From: Aquila chrysaetos chrysaetos
Lineage: Eukaryota; Chordata; Aves; Accipitriformes; Accipitridae
Assembly (NCBI RefSeq): GCF_900496995.4
Contig: NC_044010.1
Coordinates: 3,658,001 to 3,722,000, forward strand
Reading direction: 5' to 3'
DNA length: 64,000 bases
Below the pieces are notes generated by a model that was not told where the DNA came from, ran no database searches, and saw only the letters and a program-made list of their open reading frames with translations. Each line of letters begins with the position of its first letter. The first letter of the stretch is position 1. Position numbers and translations under genes: made by a program. Of the stretch, positions 1-23,568 are shown piece after piece.

Positions 1-11111
<11,111 letters not shown>

Positions 11112-11358
11112 GGTGCCGGGGGCGACTGCGTGCGGGTCAGGCGGCTGCGGGGCGAGGAACGGGGCTCAGCGGCGCCACGTGTCCCGGCCGGCGGCAGGTG
11201 CGGAACAATAGCAGCGCCCCGGCCGCCGCTCCCCTTCTTCTTCTTCTTCTTCTCCTTCCTCCTCCTCGGCGGCGGCGGCGGCTCCTCTCCTTCGCCTCGC
11301 CCCCCCCTCTGCCCCCGCCCGGATCGCTCCTCTCTGTCGCCGCAGCCACCCGCAGCTC
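11112..11358 (-). other. Predicted ATP1A1 5' untranslated region
   Basis: Inferred leader between a start assumed about 25 bases inside the TATA-like element and the ATG. It contains no AUG on the minus strand (no 'cat' on the plus strand from 11,112 to 11,380), so there is no AUG-initiated upstream ORF. It carries the triplet-repeat tract at 11,234-11,282. The right boundary is a guess. Confidence 0.5.
11234..11282. repeat. Compound triplet repeat in the ATP1A1 leader
   Basis: On the plus strand a CTT/TTC tract (11,234-11,253) is followed by a CCT tract and then a GGC tract (about 11,268-11,282). In the ATP1A1 transcript this reads as GCC repeats, then GAG, then GAA repeats. Such tracts are prone to length variation. 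Confidence 0.9.
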
Positions 11359-11381
11359 CGAGAGCCGCCGGCTTCCCGCCG

Positions 11382-11389
11382 CATAAAAG
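11382..11389 (+). promoter_or_regulatory. TATA-like element CATAAAAG
   Basis: The only AT-rich octet within several hundred bases of the GC-rich promoter core. In TATA orientation it points to the plus strand, away from ATP1A1; on the ATP1A1 strand it reads CTTTTATG. It sits about 270 bases upstream of the ATP1A1 start codon, next to GC boxes. It may serve ATP1A1 in reverse orientation, a divergent transcript, or neither. Confidence 0.4.
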
Positions 11390-11460
11390 AACCCTCGCTA
11401 CACACCGCCCCGCCCCGGCTCCCCGCCGCACCGCCCCTCTGAGGCGGCGGGTTGGCGGAG

Positions 11461-11480
11461 ACGGGACGGGACGGGACGGG
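11461..11480. repeat. (ACGGG)4 pentanucleotide repeat
   Basis: Four exact copies of ACGGG inside the CpG island, upstream of the predicted ATP1A1 start site. Confidence 0.95.
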
Positions 11481-11960
11481 CTGTGGGCGGGAGCCGTGCC
11501 CTCCGGGGCCGGCCCTTGGCTGCACCTTGGGGTTCTCACCTCGGCTGGCCCAGCCGCGCCTCACCGGGGTAGAGGGAGGAGGATCGGGGTTCGGGGGCTC
11601 CTTCCGCGACGGGGAAAGTTCTTCCCGCCCTCCCCGGGGGGCGAGGCCGGGCCGGGCCGGGCTTCAGCGCCGCCGCCATGGCGGGGGCCGCGCCTCACCC
11701 CCGGCTGCCTCCCCTGCCTGAGGGGAGCCCGCCCCGCCGTCGCGGCCTCCTGAAGTCTCGGCGTGCCCCGTGGGTTTCCCGCCGGTCTTGCACCCCTTTT
11801 CCTTCACACGAAGGGGCAGGGGGCCTCCGTTGGGGGGGGTGGGTGGGTTATTTCCACTCAAAGCTGAGCCCGTGCCGCTGCGCTGTGAGGGAGAGGCGCG
11901 GGTGGCATGGCGCCCGCCGCGCTTCGAAGCTGGCGACCCCGTAAGCTGGGAGAAGCGTGC

Positions 11961-14900
11961 CAGAAGCCGCTTTAGAGCGTGGCAATCCGTACGGTTGGTG
12001 ATCAAGGGCCCGGTGAAGAGTTACGGGGCGCCTTTCGGCTGCTCGGGGAGACAGCCTGCCCAGGGGACAATCGTCTTTGCCTTACGCTTCAAATTCTGGG
12101 AAAGGCAGATGCAGAAGTTGTGACTGTGTGTTTGGTCGCTTTGCTTTTTACTTCTGTCCAGATTCCCTGGCAAAGAAAATCGGTTCCTGCTCTTTTTCGT
12201 TCTTGTTGGCTTAGCAGAACCTCAAGGACCCTGTATGAGCTTGCAAATGAGAAAGCGTTTCAGCAGCCTCTTCCCCGCAGGAGGCTTCACCTGCCAAGGG
12301 CCCCCAGAATTAGCTGGGAACTTTCCTGCAGAGGAAGAACATAGTTACGGCACTTCCCTGCTAAGCAGGGCTTGAAGCTCCCCTCCGCCGGAGAAGAGGA
12401 CTGAATTCAGGTCTCAAACATCCTGCACAAGAGCTTGCTCATCAAAGTGTTTGCCCTCAGACCCATGTACGTAAGGGGAAGGAATGCCACTACCACCATC
12501 ACGTTTTTTTAAAAGGTGGTGGAGGCACCACACCGCCGGAGGGGCTTGGTCCTGTCGCTGTGCCCTAGACCTGCTTTTAGAGCTTCTGATGGATCTGGCG
12601 CTTGCAGACGTGCAGGATGCTCCATCTTTGTGATTCCAGCTGGACTTATAAACAGTTCGACCCACTCAGTATTGAGGTGCTTCTGGGACCGAATGTAGTG
12701 AACTTAAAAGTAAAAACCAGCAGTGAAATCAGATGCAATGTTAGACGGCAGGCCAGCATTTCAGAGACACTTTTTTAGCCTTCTGCATAAGCTCCGTTTT
12801 GTGCCTCTGATGGTTTTTATTGGATCTGGCACTGTGTTGACAGACCGGGAGACTGAAGCTTTCGGTTTACCTAGAAAATACACGGCACCTGGGCAGCCGT
12901 CTCCCTCCCAGGCTGCACCGTCTTGACCCCGAGGCAGCGCTCTCAGTTAGCTCTCATTACTCATCTTTGAGGTTTTCTTTTAAGACTTCCCAGGAAGGGC
13001 CTGGCTCTTGCAAGGGGGTGGGGAGAAGGGGATAGGCATTAGGCACGGGGTAGAAATTTCAGAGCCTGAAATCACCATTTCATTTTCACTCCTTAAGAGC
13101 ATTTCACTCAACAGCAATCCACCATACCAAACTTGGTTTTCTTTCTATGTGGCAGTGAAGCGTCGTGAATACAACACTAAAAGAAGATCTCCAGACAGCT
13201 TCTGAGCCATATTGCCCCTTGAAGTGCCGCCTAACCAGTGTAGTTGATTTGGCACACTATCAGTCTGATCCATCTTTTGCCATGGGATAGTTGATGCATT
13301 ATCATTTCTTCACAACATGAAACTGTAGCGTGCAACTGTGGTGCTGTAAACTCAGGCCTAGTGTCTCTTTCAGGAGAAAAATCCGTCTCCGTTCTGTTAC
13401 TGGCAGTGATTTAAAGAGAGAGCAAATCCATATGGGTCAAAGGAAATTTTATTATGTCAAACCAGGCAGGGAGGCTAGAGTACTTGTGTTCTCCCATAAT
13501 AGGTATCAGTGAGATTAGCTTAAGAAAAATCAGGAGAGCTCTGTTTCCAGTATCTACAAGCAATTACAAACTCTTTTTGATACCTTGGCAGGGTGACCAA
13601 GAGAAGCAGAGATAACACAGGGAACTTCACTGCTGCCAGTGGGTCATTTCCAAATCAGGTTTTAGTACTTGAAAATTCCTGCTCTTTGGCTTGCGCGTCC
13701 CTCGGTTCATCCCAGGAGTAATCGTGAATCACTATTTTGCAGATTTGCAGCAATACATTGTTTTTCCCCTCGGACCGCTGACTGTTTGTGGTGCGGTTGT
13801 GGGCTGCTGAACAGCAGTCAAATTCCAGGGGTAGGTAGCATGGGATGAGATGAAAGGAGAAGGGTGGGCCTTAGGTAAACACTACAGAGCATTATGTGAA
13901 TACCTGCTGCTGTGGACATCACACAGCCCTTCTGCAGCATTTTTTACTTCGAGAAGCTGGGAGACTTTTACAGCAGGGAGTTTTATTCTGGCCATTTTAG
14001 GGATGGGAAAACAGAGTCACAGAGAGGGAAGGCAGGCATGCAGGAAAGCTTTAGCTCGTTCTGGTTAAGAGTCCATGGGTCTGAAAGCCCTTTGCTCTTG
14101 CTGCTAGATACGACGGTTTCTGCTCAGGCATATTCCTGCTTCCAGTAATAGACTGCATGTAGCTCGACACAGAGAAGCAAATCTTTATGCCTTTGCAACT
14201 GCCACAGCCTAGGGCTGCATTTGCTGGGAAAACTAGGACCGCAGCAGCGGATACTACCTAGAACAGGAAAGAATGTTATCTCCCACCTGTTTTGTCTTTC
14301 TGCGACATCTCCTGTGTTCACCAGCGTTTTTCATGTGTTGCAAGAAGAGCCACACTTTGGCCTTCACCTTGAAAATCACAGCCGCTTCTTCAGTGGCAAT
14401 TAATATGCCCATGTTGGGGCAGTTTGCCTATGGACAGCACAGCGCCCTTCCTAGCAGAGAAGAAGAGCTCCCGTGGCTCCCACTTACTCAGCAGAAAAGG
14501 AATGGAGCTGGGCCCAAATAAGCTCTTTTCCCTCATCCACTTGTACCTTATCTCAAGAGTCTCCAGAGGATGGGGTTACCTACAGCAGACTAAAGCAGGC
14601 AACAAAAGCAGCAGCTGTGCAGATAAGGTGAGATGTGCTCCACCATGAGGTCTCCATCAGTGTGGTTCAGAAAGGCGGTCAAAAGGGATTCATGCTTTTT
14701 GAAGGGTAATTCCCTTAAGAGGGGACCCAGAGAAGACAAGGTGATTGTATGTAACTGTATTTCTATCGACCTTCACTCCGTAATTGGAGTTCTCACACCC
14801 CCTGCTGTCTTGTCCCCTGCCTTTAATGAGATCACTTTAAGAGATAAGGCAGTGACTCCATTAAATGCGGGGGGGGGGAAAATATCTAACTATGGGGTGA

Positions 14901-17139
14901 GCAAAGATCAAGATCCACTGTACCCGGTCAGGCTTGGCTAAGCTTCTTCCTGCCCTTTTTTCCTCCCCCTGTCTGAGTGATACAAACATTTTGCATTTTC
15001 GACAGTATTTGGCATTTTTCTGAAGCCTTCCAAGTCATTCAAATACTGTGGCAAAAACATGCCAAAGGCTCCTCAAAAGCCCTGTGAAAATTAGGGCTCT
15101 GGCCTTTGCCGTTGCATATAAACGGTATTACCTTCCTTCAGAGCCATGGCGTTGCGGGCTGCAGAGGCGAAGGGCAGAAACAGGCAGCATTCCCGTCATT
15201 TCAAGTGCCTCAGTGCTATGCCTGTACAAAATTCCTGGGCGCTTGGCACTTCCGTAGGTGGGAACTTTGGCTGCTTAGCCTTTCTCAATAGTAAGCTCAA
15301 AGTGCCTCAGCCTGAAAACTTGAAAACTGTGGATTTTTTGTGTTTTACCAGAGAGGAGGTGGAGGCTTAGTAGAGTCATGCAGTGAATCAGATCAGTGTG
15401 TGGGATTTAGGAGAGCGTGGTTCCTGTCCGACTGCTAGGAGATGGGTTTCTACTACTTGTTCACAAATCCCCAAAGGCTGCTTGGAGAGGGGAATGCTGT
15501 GAGAGCACAGAAAGCAAAGCCATCACCAGTAGCTTGAAATACACTATTCAAGGATTTGCGCTTCTTCAGGAAAAATGTTTATGAACCCACAAATGAAAAA
15601 AAGAAAGGGTTAAACTCTTGCTCTGGACAAATCTGTAACATGCATTTAAGTGACACTTCTTTTTTAAAGCCCATAATCATAATCTATCATTCCATTTTTA
15701 GTTACCAACGCTGTTTTTAATTTACCCTTCTTTGCCAGTGAGTTATCTGGGAGATAAAGCAGCTTTGAAATCCCTAGACTGCCTGGAACCACAGTGTATA
15801 TCTGTGTATGCACTTTGCCATTCCAGAGCAGATAAACCGGGTGCCATGTAACTTACGCCTTCTCTGTAAATCGTTTGAGCTCTAGTAGCTGTATGGGAAT
15901 ATGTCTAAAAGAGCATAAGGTTGAGCCAAAAATATCTGCATGTACTCTTTTTTCCCCACCCCCCCCTCCCATTTGCACCTGCCTGTATTCCATGGCAGGG
16001 AGGTGACTGCATATAAGTATATACAAGCTGGTGAAAAATGCCAGATTTCTTTTTTTTAATCCATACTTCGACTGTTTTTTACCTAGCTGAGAAGGGAAGT
16101 GGGTGTATTATTGATAAGTAAAAGGGAGTTGAAGATTGTTGCTCTAGGGTGACCAAGGGAAAAAAATAAAGTATATGTTGACATATTAGAAACAGCTCTG
16201 GCATTTTACTATGCTACAGATACGTTTTCAAACACATAAAAGGCACTGATAACTTTCCATTAAAATTTTTTGTTAGAAAAATACGGCGTTTCCAAAGAGA
16301 AACACCCCAAAGTCAGGATGTGCCAAAGTCCAGCCTCTGCTCTCTCACCTGTCTGCGCGCACTGTGGTGCAGCCTTCAGTTACAACACGCTGCTGCATCC
16401 AGCATGTCGGGTGAAATGCTGCACAATGAATGAGAGGGAGCCAGCTTTAATAGACCGACGTTTATCTTCACCTGCCATAATGCTTCGTTTTGCAAGACTA
16501 AAGTTCTCCGAGTTTGAGAGCCCCTTCTAGCAGGATGGCCGGAGGTGTTAAAAGAGAGGAGAGCAGGCTGATGGGGACCCTTGCTGGCTGCAACCTCAGA
16601 GACCAAGGTCAGCACGGAGCTCAGCACCCTGCCTGTTGACTGATGGCCAAGTAAGGGTGACAGCAGGATCTTAAGACCTGTCTAGCGGTGCTCCACCATG
16701 TCGATCATACCTTCTGATATCTGATCTGGGCTACAGGAGGCCGTGCCTCACTTCCCCATACCTTATGCAGCCAATAGGGGTACTAAAGCTGAGCGTTCCT
16801 GGTAGGAAAAGAGAGGATAAGGCTGAAACTTGTTGATCTGAAATAGCCTGAATGCGACAAGTTTCTAAGCAAGCTACATAAGCCATCAAATTGACAGGGT
16901 GCTGGGGGAGGACTGAGAATGTTCTTCCCAGCATGACAGGGATGGATTTTCTGGAGGTGGCTGCTTCTGTTCCCGTACAAATGATTACTTTAATACAATA
17001 AAAAATGAACAATATGAATTTGGGCACCTATGGCCTTAAATAGCCATGTCTTTAATTTTCACTTAAGTCTGCATCCATCAATAAAATATTTGATACTGTT
17101 CGCTAGACAACTGAGTTCTGCACAAGATGTTGAGTCTGG
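11961..17139. other. Intergenic DNA upstream of ATP1A1
   Basis: No recognisable coding exon or RNA gene. The open frames are short and lack similarity to any protein I know. The only repeat-like element is a MIR-type fragment near 13,970-14,035. A few A, G and C runs occur, for example a short G run near 14,870. Confidence 0.6.
13970..14035 (-). mobile_element. MIR-like SINE fragment
   Basis: Read on the minus strand, ctctctgtgactctgttttc followed by ccatccctaaaatgg matches the well-known MIR/CORE-SINE stretch with 'cctcagtttcc' and 'catctgtaaaatgg'. It is short and diverged. The assignment is from memory of the consensus. Confidence 0.45.
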
Positions 17140-17181
17140 CCCTGGTTCATCAAAACACTTAAGTGCTTTGCTGAATCAGGG
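17140..17181. repeat. 42-bp imperfect palindrome, possibly an ancient amniote repeat
   Basis: The left 21 bases and the reverse complement of the right 21 bases agree at 18 of 21 positions, with no spacer; the centre is CACTTAAGTG. Its text resembles a dispersed amniote repeat containing 'gctttgctgaatcaggg' that I remember from reptile genomes. The family name is uncertain. Confidence 0.7.
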
Positions 17182-20100
17182 ACTTGCTTCTCATTAGAGC
17201 AGGCACTTTTTATTAAAGGAAGGAGAGAGAGCATGGTGCAACCTTACCTCACTATGTGGGCTCTCTTGGCAAGTGCTGCGCACAGTAATAGGTTATGGAT
17301 TAGGACTCTGTTCTCAAGGCCCAGACTCTCACTCTGGGTCTTCCACCAGACAAATTTTTCAGCTGGTAGTTATCAAACTGGCATGGGAGTGCTCGAGCTT
17401 TGGGAAGGAGCTAGTTGTTGGTTAGAAGGGGTACTGATTTGGTGGGGTTTTTCCCCCTGAACCAGGGAAATTCTTCTATACAGCCTTAGGATTATAGAGA
17501 AAAGGTTGAAAGTATTGGGTGCTGAAATGGAGTCAGTCATTGTGCAGGTTCACTTTGGGGATAATCCAGCCCCCATGAAGATTTTTGCAAAAAGCTACAA
17601 AACCAGGTATTGTGATAAGGCAAGTGCTACAGAGCCGGCTTTTAGTAGTACCTCTATGTAATTGTCTAAAAAGCAGCGCGTGGTAAGGAGGAAACCAAAA
17701 TGAAAGAAGGTATATCCCCCAGGGACATTCAAAGGATGTCTCACTAAGAAAGAGGGAGGGTAATCTCATCATTCAGGAATCTGGGGCCATGCCTGGATGT
17801 CCCAAAACATCTGTCAGCACTAGCAGGGCAAAAGCTTTGCCTCACTACCATAATCCCCTGTCCCTTTCTTCTGCTGCCCTGGCACTTCCCATCTCTCCCA
17901 GCAGCTGTGTTGGCCCAAGTGCTGTGGACAAACACTGTGAAACAGGTTGGAGAACCGATCCCACTTAAAGCAAACATGCAGAAAGCATCCCCCCCCCCCC
18001 TTTTTTTTTTTTCCTTGGAGACTTTTATTCAGGGATCTGCTCTCACATCAGGTCTGCACAAACAGCAGTTCCAGCACAAGGGAGCATTGCTGTAAACTGG
18101 CATTGCCACCACAGCATGGGAGCCAAGAGCCCCCAGACTTGCTGGTAATTGAGTATAGTTCCTACACGGGTCCCATAGCTTATAATGGCCAAGTACTTCA
18201 TAGCTGTTAGGAAAAGCATCCTGCCCACCTGGAATTAGTATAAGGAAATGCTCTTGTAGCCCTGAGGCATGGAGGTAGGACCTCACGTAGGATGTCCCTG
18301 GGGTCCTGCAGAAGTGACAGAGCTGGGGAAGGGGCTAGGAAACACCCCAGTCTGGATTTGGGACAGTCTGAATATGGTCCTAATCCCTGATGCTCAGGAG
18401 TACTCCTGACTCCTGGAGTTTATGTGCAGAGAAGCTGCTTGTCATCTTCGCTGAGATGCACAAGAAGTCTAGGAAAGAGCAAGGATGTCACCTACACCAG
18501 CTGCAGCCAGCCAGCCTAGTAGTTCTCCTAAACTGTGTTTGTAGGAGGAGTGTTGTACCCTGGGAAATGTGAAGCACATACACATGATTGGTGTTTATTT
18601 ATGGGGCTATTTCAGGACAATGTAACTGCTGGGAAAAAAGATGATTAAAAAAAGGGTTTCGAAACAGACAAGATAGCTCCATAAAATCCTCCACTGCCTG
18701 AGAGGGAAAGCCAGCAAAAATAAGCTTCACCAACAAATACAATTCACTCCAGCTCTTGCGGTGGGGAAATAAAACAAGAGAACTGCCAGAACAGTGGGTT
18801 GCAGTTCATGGCGTGAGTGCATCAGTATCATTATAGCCTTGAGATGAGCAGTTACCCTTAGTAAGAAATGCACATTCAGCAGCAAAATTGTTCTATGCAG
18901 ATGGGCTATAGCCCAAGGATGCATTGTATTCCCAGAGTGTTTACTGCCCAGAGCAACTCAAATAGGCATGAGCAAGCAAAGCACTGACCAGCTAGAGATT
19001 TTTGCTTTAAGTTTATGAGTCCTCCTTATCTGCAACACAATTTTGATTCAGTAACAAGTTCTGTTTGCAGAACATCTTTCTCTTCAAGGATTTTAAAACC
19101 AGTTTGCACTGATCACTGTTCTGGGGCAAAAGAAAAGAACTGCTTATCAACACTCTGTAATAATACCTGATGGAAAAAAGTAAGGAAAGTAATTACAAGA
19201 AGAGGATTGATGAGAGAGAGAGAGAACTCAGATGACAGGCATAGTTGACAAAGTTGCTGGCTTTTACAAAAATGTCATTTTAAAAATTTTGTGTCTGTGT
19301 GTTCAGAACCCAAACAAGAAAGCCTAAAAAGCAGCCTCGACTAGTGGTAATTGAGAACTTGAGAAGGGTTCCTTTGCACCGTGGATAGGTGTAGCATCTC
19401 TTCAAAAGCAAATACTTAGAAATCCATTCTGTCCTTTGTCACAAGGGCGCAGCTTAACCCCCTCTCCTTCACTGGCATTACTTCGGGTTTCTGGTGTCCA
19501 CAAGGACAAGTGCTAGCCCAGAGATTTTTCCGGCAGAGTTTCACACAAATGCATGCATATATGTTTGCTTCATTTTTTAAATAAGCTGGGGATGGCTGCT
19601 TACTGCAACGGGAAGGACAAGATGTAGTTCCCCTACAGTTTCAGAAAGAACCTGCATAAACCTGCAGGTTTACTTTTACTGCGGATGAAGTTTGTTAGAT
19701 CCCAGAAAATTAGACTGAAGTCCTAGCAAGTGTTGTCTGTATTGCTGCTTACTCTGTGTAAACACCAGAGGACACGGAGGCTCTCGTACTTTAATCAGCT
19801 TCAGCAAGCGTTGCAAAGAAAGGGTTTGAATGGGCACGGACGTACGACATACCCACAGGATTGTGTCTGGACACTGCCAGCCTAGCACTCCTGCGCGACT
19901 GTATGCTGAGCATAGCCGTGGTCTGAGTGCAGACCAGAGCAGCAAGGAGCGCATCATCCTTCCAAAAGTTAGTGCAGAGCAGCGGTGGCTCGGACTCAAA
20001 CCAGGGAAGGACCCACGTTGTCTCCTCCAGGCGTGCAAGTCATACGGTCCTTGTTGGCAGCGCAGAGCCAGCCGCCGAGGAGAAAGAAGCTCTGGGGAGG

Positions 20101-22305
20101 ATGCTGCTCCATTTCTTCCTCCACCTTCTCTTACCCTGGGGCTCTGCAGGCTGAGGGGATTTACAGCCCTGCTCTGAGATGGCCAAAAGGCTGCTCCGAA
20201 TTACCTGTGCAGATGTGCTTCTGAGTTATAACTTTCAGGCTGCCCCAGGCACTCCCCCGTACCAGCAAGGCACCTCGGTGGTCCCTCTGTGCTGCTTCTG
20301 GCAGCCCTAGAAAATAAAAGAGTTGCGCATTGGCCAGCGGCTGTGATAGGCCCTGTCTGAGGGATTATACCCAGATTAAGAAAAAGTGGTCCTGTGTTTA
20401 ACCAAATTAGCAAAAGTCTGAAGTACGAGCTGGCAGCCGGCAGGAGCACAGACCATGTACACGGGAACAAGTTATTTCTGGGGAGGATGATGTGGCTTTA
20501 CAATGCATCGGTTCCCTTGGCTGCCCAAGGCAATGCCTGCAGAGGGAAGGATGCTGTCCATTTGCCATAAGTAACAAGAGGTGCGCATGGTACGCCCGTC
20601 TGAGAGCTCGCTTGTGCTCTCGTAGTGGCTTTGATGCACTGCATTAGCCACTTGTGGATTTACCCAGCTGGCAAACTGTATCTCCAAGTGTAGTCCCACA
20701 CTAAAAGCCTCATGGTGCTATTATCTACATTGTACAGGGCAGGAGAAAGAAACACACACAGAAGGGCAAGGGTAGGATTTGTGTTGTTTCTATACTCACT
20801 AAAGAACACCTCTCCAAAGTGCAATTCATTCTACTGACATCCACCACTGAACCTAGAGTGAGGCGTCACTCTGGAAGACCCCATGTTTCTCCACTAACTT
20901 TGGCCCTGTTCAGGGACCGCAACTTTTGAATAAGCTAAAGTTAGGGGCAGTGAATTGCACCAAAACTTGTCTTGCCTGAGCTTCTTGGAAAGTTCATGGC
21001 TGACCTCAGATCTTCCCATATTCTGCTTGGGATCCCAGTTCCAGGCAAACCTGAAAGCCCAGCCTCTGCTTAGGTGGATATCAGCTCTTCACCAGGATAC
21101 TAATGGTTCTTTTCAACATCCTTCTGGTACTGGCTGCTTTTGGGCGAGTGCAGCTTTACTTTCATGCAAGACATACGCGTACCAGGACCGCAATGTTGGG
21201 TTAACAGCATCTGAAATTGTGGTAAATCTGCTGACTTGTAGCTTGCTTTTTCCCCCGATAAAGAGCGAGGTGCCTACTGCTGTGTCTCCTGTCACCCTCT
21301 TTGTTCTTTCCCACAGGCTGCTGAAAAAAGCAGCATTCCCTGGGGCTATAGTGTTAACATCTGGCTCTCCAAGAGGCAATTACAGTGGAGAGAGACAAGG
21401 AGGGAAGCACCTCTGAGGAATAGCATGTCCCAGGAGAACGAGCTCTGCTCCTCCTCCGGTGACATTGCTTTGTACAGTGCACAGGTATCTGCCAAGTACA
21501 TGCAGTACAGCAGCCCAGCTCCCTGTCCCCCAGCGTGGTTTCTTTTTAACGATTATATAGTGTTTAGATATGTTTAGACATTGGCTTGCCAGCACATAGC
21601 TATTGTCTGCACGGGCACGTCCTCCAGAAACAATGCAGAGAGCCCATTATGGTTAGTGATAGACCTGACCTGCATAATTGAGATCCACCCTTAAGCCTCA
21701 AGATGTTCTGATCTAATGCTCAAATCCAGCAGATTCCTCTGTTGCAGATAAAAGCAAAAACCACCAGACCCAGCATTTCCAGAGCTGAATTTTCCCAGTT
21801 CTAAAGAGCCTGAGGGTTTTATTTTGGTTTGAGGGCTGTCAGAGTTCAGATCTTGTTCCCATATGTGAGTGTTCAGGAGGACTGCTGGATGTGCTAGCCT
21901 GTTTCAAGCCCAGTCTCTAGTTACATTGAAAATGTTTAGTGGGGAGAGGCTAATCATGAGCTGAGTGAATACCTGGGAAAATTAATTTGAAGGCAGGTCT
22001 ATGAAAGTATTTTTTTGGTGCCAGAATAGCAATATTGTTAAGGAACATCTCTTTTTCCCCCACCCTTTTTTTTTGGTAGAGAAGTTGAAATTTCCATAAT
22101 GGCAAAAACCTTAGTGCAAATGCTGTTTAATCCACTTATAAGTCTTTTTGCCAATATATAGTCATTTTTGTTTCACTTATTGTAATCAGCTAAACCAACA
22201 GAACTCTCTTGTGGCAGCAAAAGCGGTACTCCCAACGAGGAAGGTTTGCTGGGATAGCTCTTCTGGAATTTTCAAGAATAAGACCTTGCTGAAGTAAATA
22301 GGTAT
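17182..22305. other. Intergenic DNA
   Basis: No gene recognised. A C run followed by a T run lies near 17,989-18,012. A possible diverged MIR-like stretch lies near 20,700-20,780 ('ctattatctacattgtacag' followed by an A/G-rich part). Open frames here are short and show no recognisable domains. Confidence 0.55.
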
Positions 22306-22328
22306 AAATATATATATATATATATATA
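22306..22328. repeat. (AT)n microsatellite
   Basis: An uninterrupted alternating A/T dinucleotide tract of about 23 bases. Confidence 0.95.
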
Positions 22329-22965
22329 CATTGCAAAGAGCTAGTGAGGAAAACAACCTGAGTTATCTCCAGTCTATCCCAGTGGACAGGTGAGAATGTT
22401 GTGCCTTGCTTCCAGTTCCTACATAAACAGTGGGAGCTTTCTCTGTTATTTATGCCCTGATGAGTAGGAAGACACCAGTAACAAACACCACCAGCCTTGT
22501 CTTCGTTCTTAGCAGCTTATTACCCTCACAGCGTGCACACAAACCTCTCCAAGGGCATTGCCAAACTCACCAGACAGCCTCCCCGAGGTATGTTCTGAAG
22601 AGCTAATGCACGTCACGCCCATGCAATCCTCTTTTCCTGCATCTCCAGGCAAGGGCACGCACCGCCCATAAAAGCATGCAAATCATTCCCTAAGTATTGT
22701 ACCAACGCATAAAAGAAAAGTATTTCCTTGCCCTGAGGAAGTCGCCAGCAATGAAGAGATGGAAAAGACCAAGGAGGAAGTGGAGAGGGTCAGCTGCTCT
22801 CTAGCTGAAATAACAGGGGTCTGGAGCTGGAACAAACTGGGTGATGGGGAAGCCAAAACCACCATGCTGGCCAGCAGGACTGGAGAGCGGGGCAGAGGGC
22901 TCAGTGCACCCCAAGCTGATCAGCTGCGGTGATCCTTGCCTGGGCTCAGGGTGCTGCTAATCCGT

Positions 22966-22987
22966 CAGGACCAGGACCAGGACCAGG
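22966..22987. repeat. AGGACC hexamer tandem repeat
   Basis: Three copies of aggacc plus a partial copy; a related ggacc follows shortly after. Confidence 0.9.
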
Positions 22988-23542
22988 CTAGGACCTGCCA
23001 CCCAGCCTGAGCTAGCCTGGCTCTCTTGGCCATCACAGGGGACCTCATCTCAGCCTTGGCCAAGGCCACCAGCTTGGAGCTAAGAGAAATATGTGTCTTC
23101 TGAGGCCGACTTAGTGCCCAGGGCACTGGCAGTAACATCTTATTTCAGCTGGCTGACCAAAGGAGCTGCAGTGGGCACGGAGGGGACTGCTTGCAAGCAG
23201 CTGATGCTCTGCTGCTGGCCTTTACAGGCTGCAGCTATTGCAGAAAGGGCCTCTTGCATTTTACAGATTTTTTTAATCTTGCTTAACAGCTTGAAGAAAT
23301 ACCCTTTTCCTCTTCCTTCATTTTTGGGGCAACATTTCCCAGGTGTACTTCCAAACTCAAAACACAGGCTTCCTGGTGCAAGCTGAGCATATTGAGCAAG
23401 AAGCTGGCATTACTAAATTGGAGCAGTACCATCTTCTCCCGGAGAACAACAGTGGAGGAAACAGAAGGTTTTGCAAACCTAATCAACTAGTTCTACGGGA
23501 AGTCATGAGACCAGCTCCTCTCAAGCCAAATTACTGAATGCT

Positions 23543-23568
23543 TAAACAACAAATGGAGATGTTGTTTA
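23543..23568. repeat. Inverted repeat, 9-bp perfect arms
   Basis: TAAACAACA (23,543-23,551) and TGTTGTTTA (23,560-23,568) are exact reverse complements around an 8-base loop. TAAACA is also a forkhead-type core. Confidence 0.85.

Noticed and set aside
20700..20780. Reverse MIR-like text 'ctattatctacattgtacag' followed by an A/G-rich part
   Set aside because: Too diverged to assign without an alignment; noted only in the block description.
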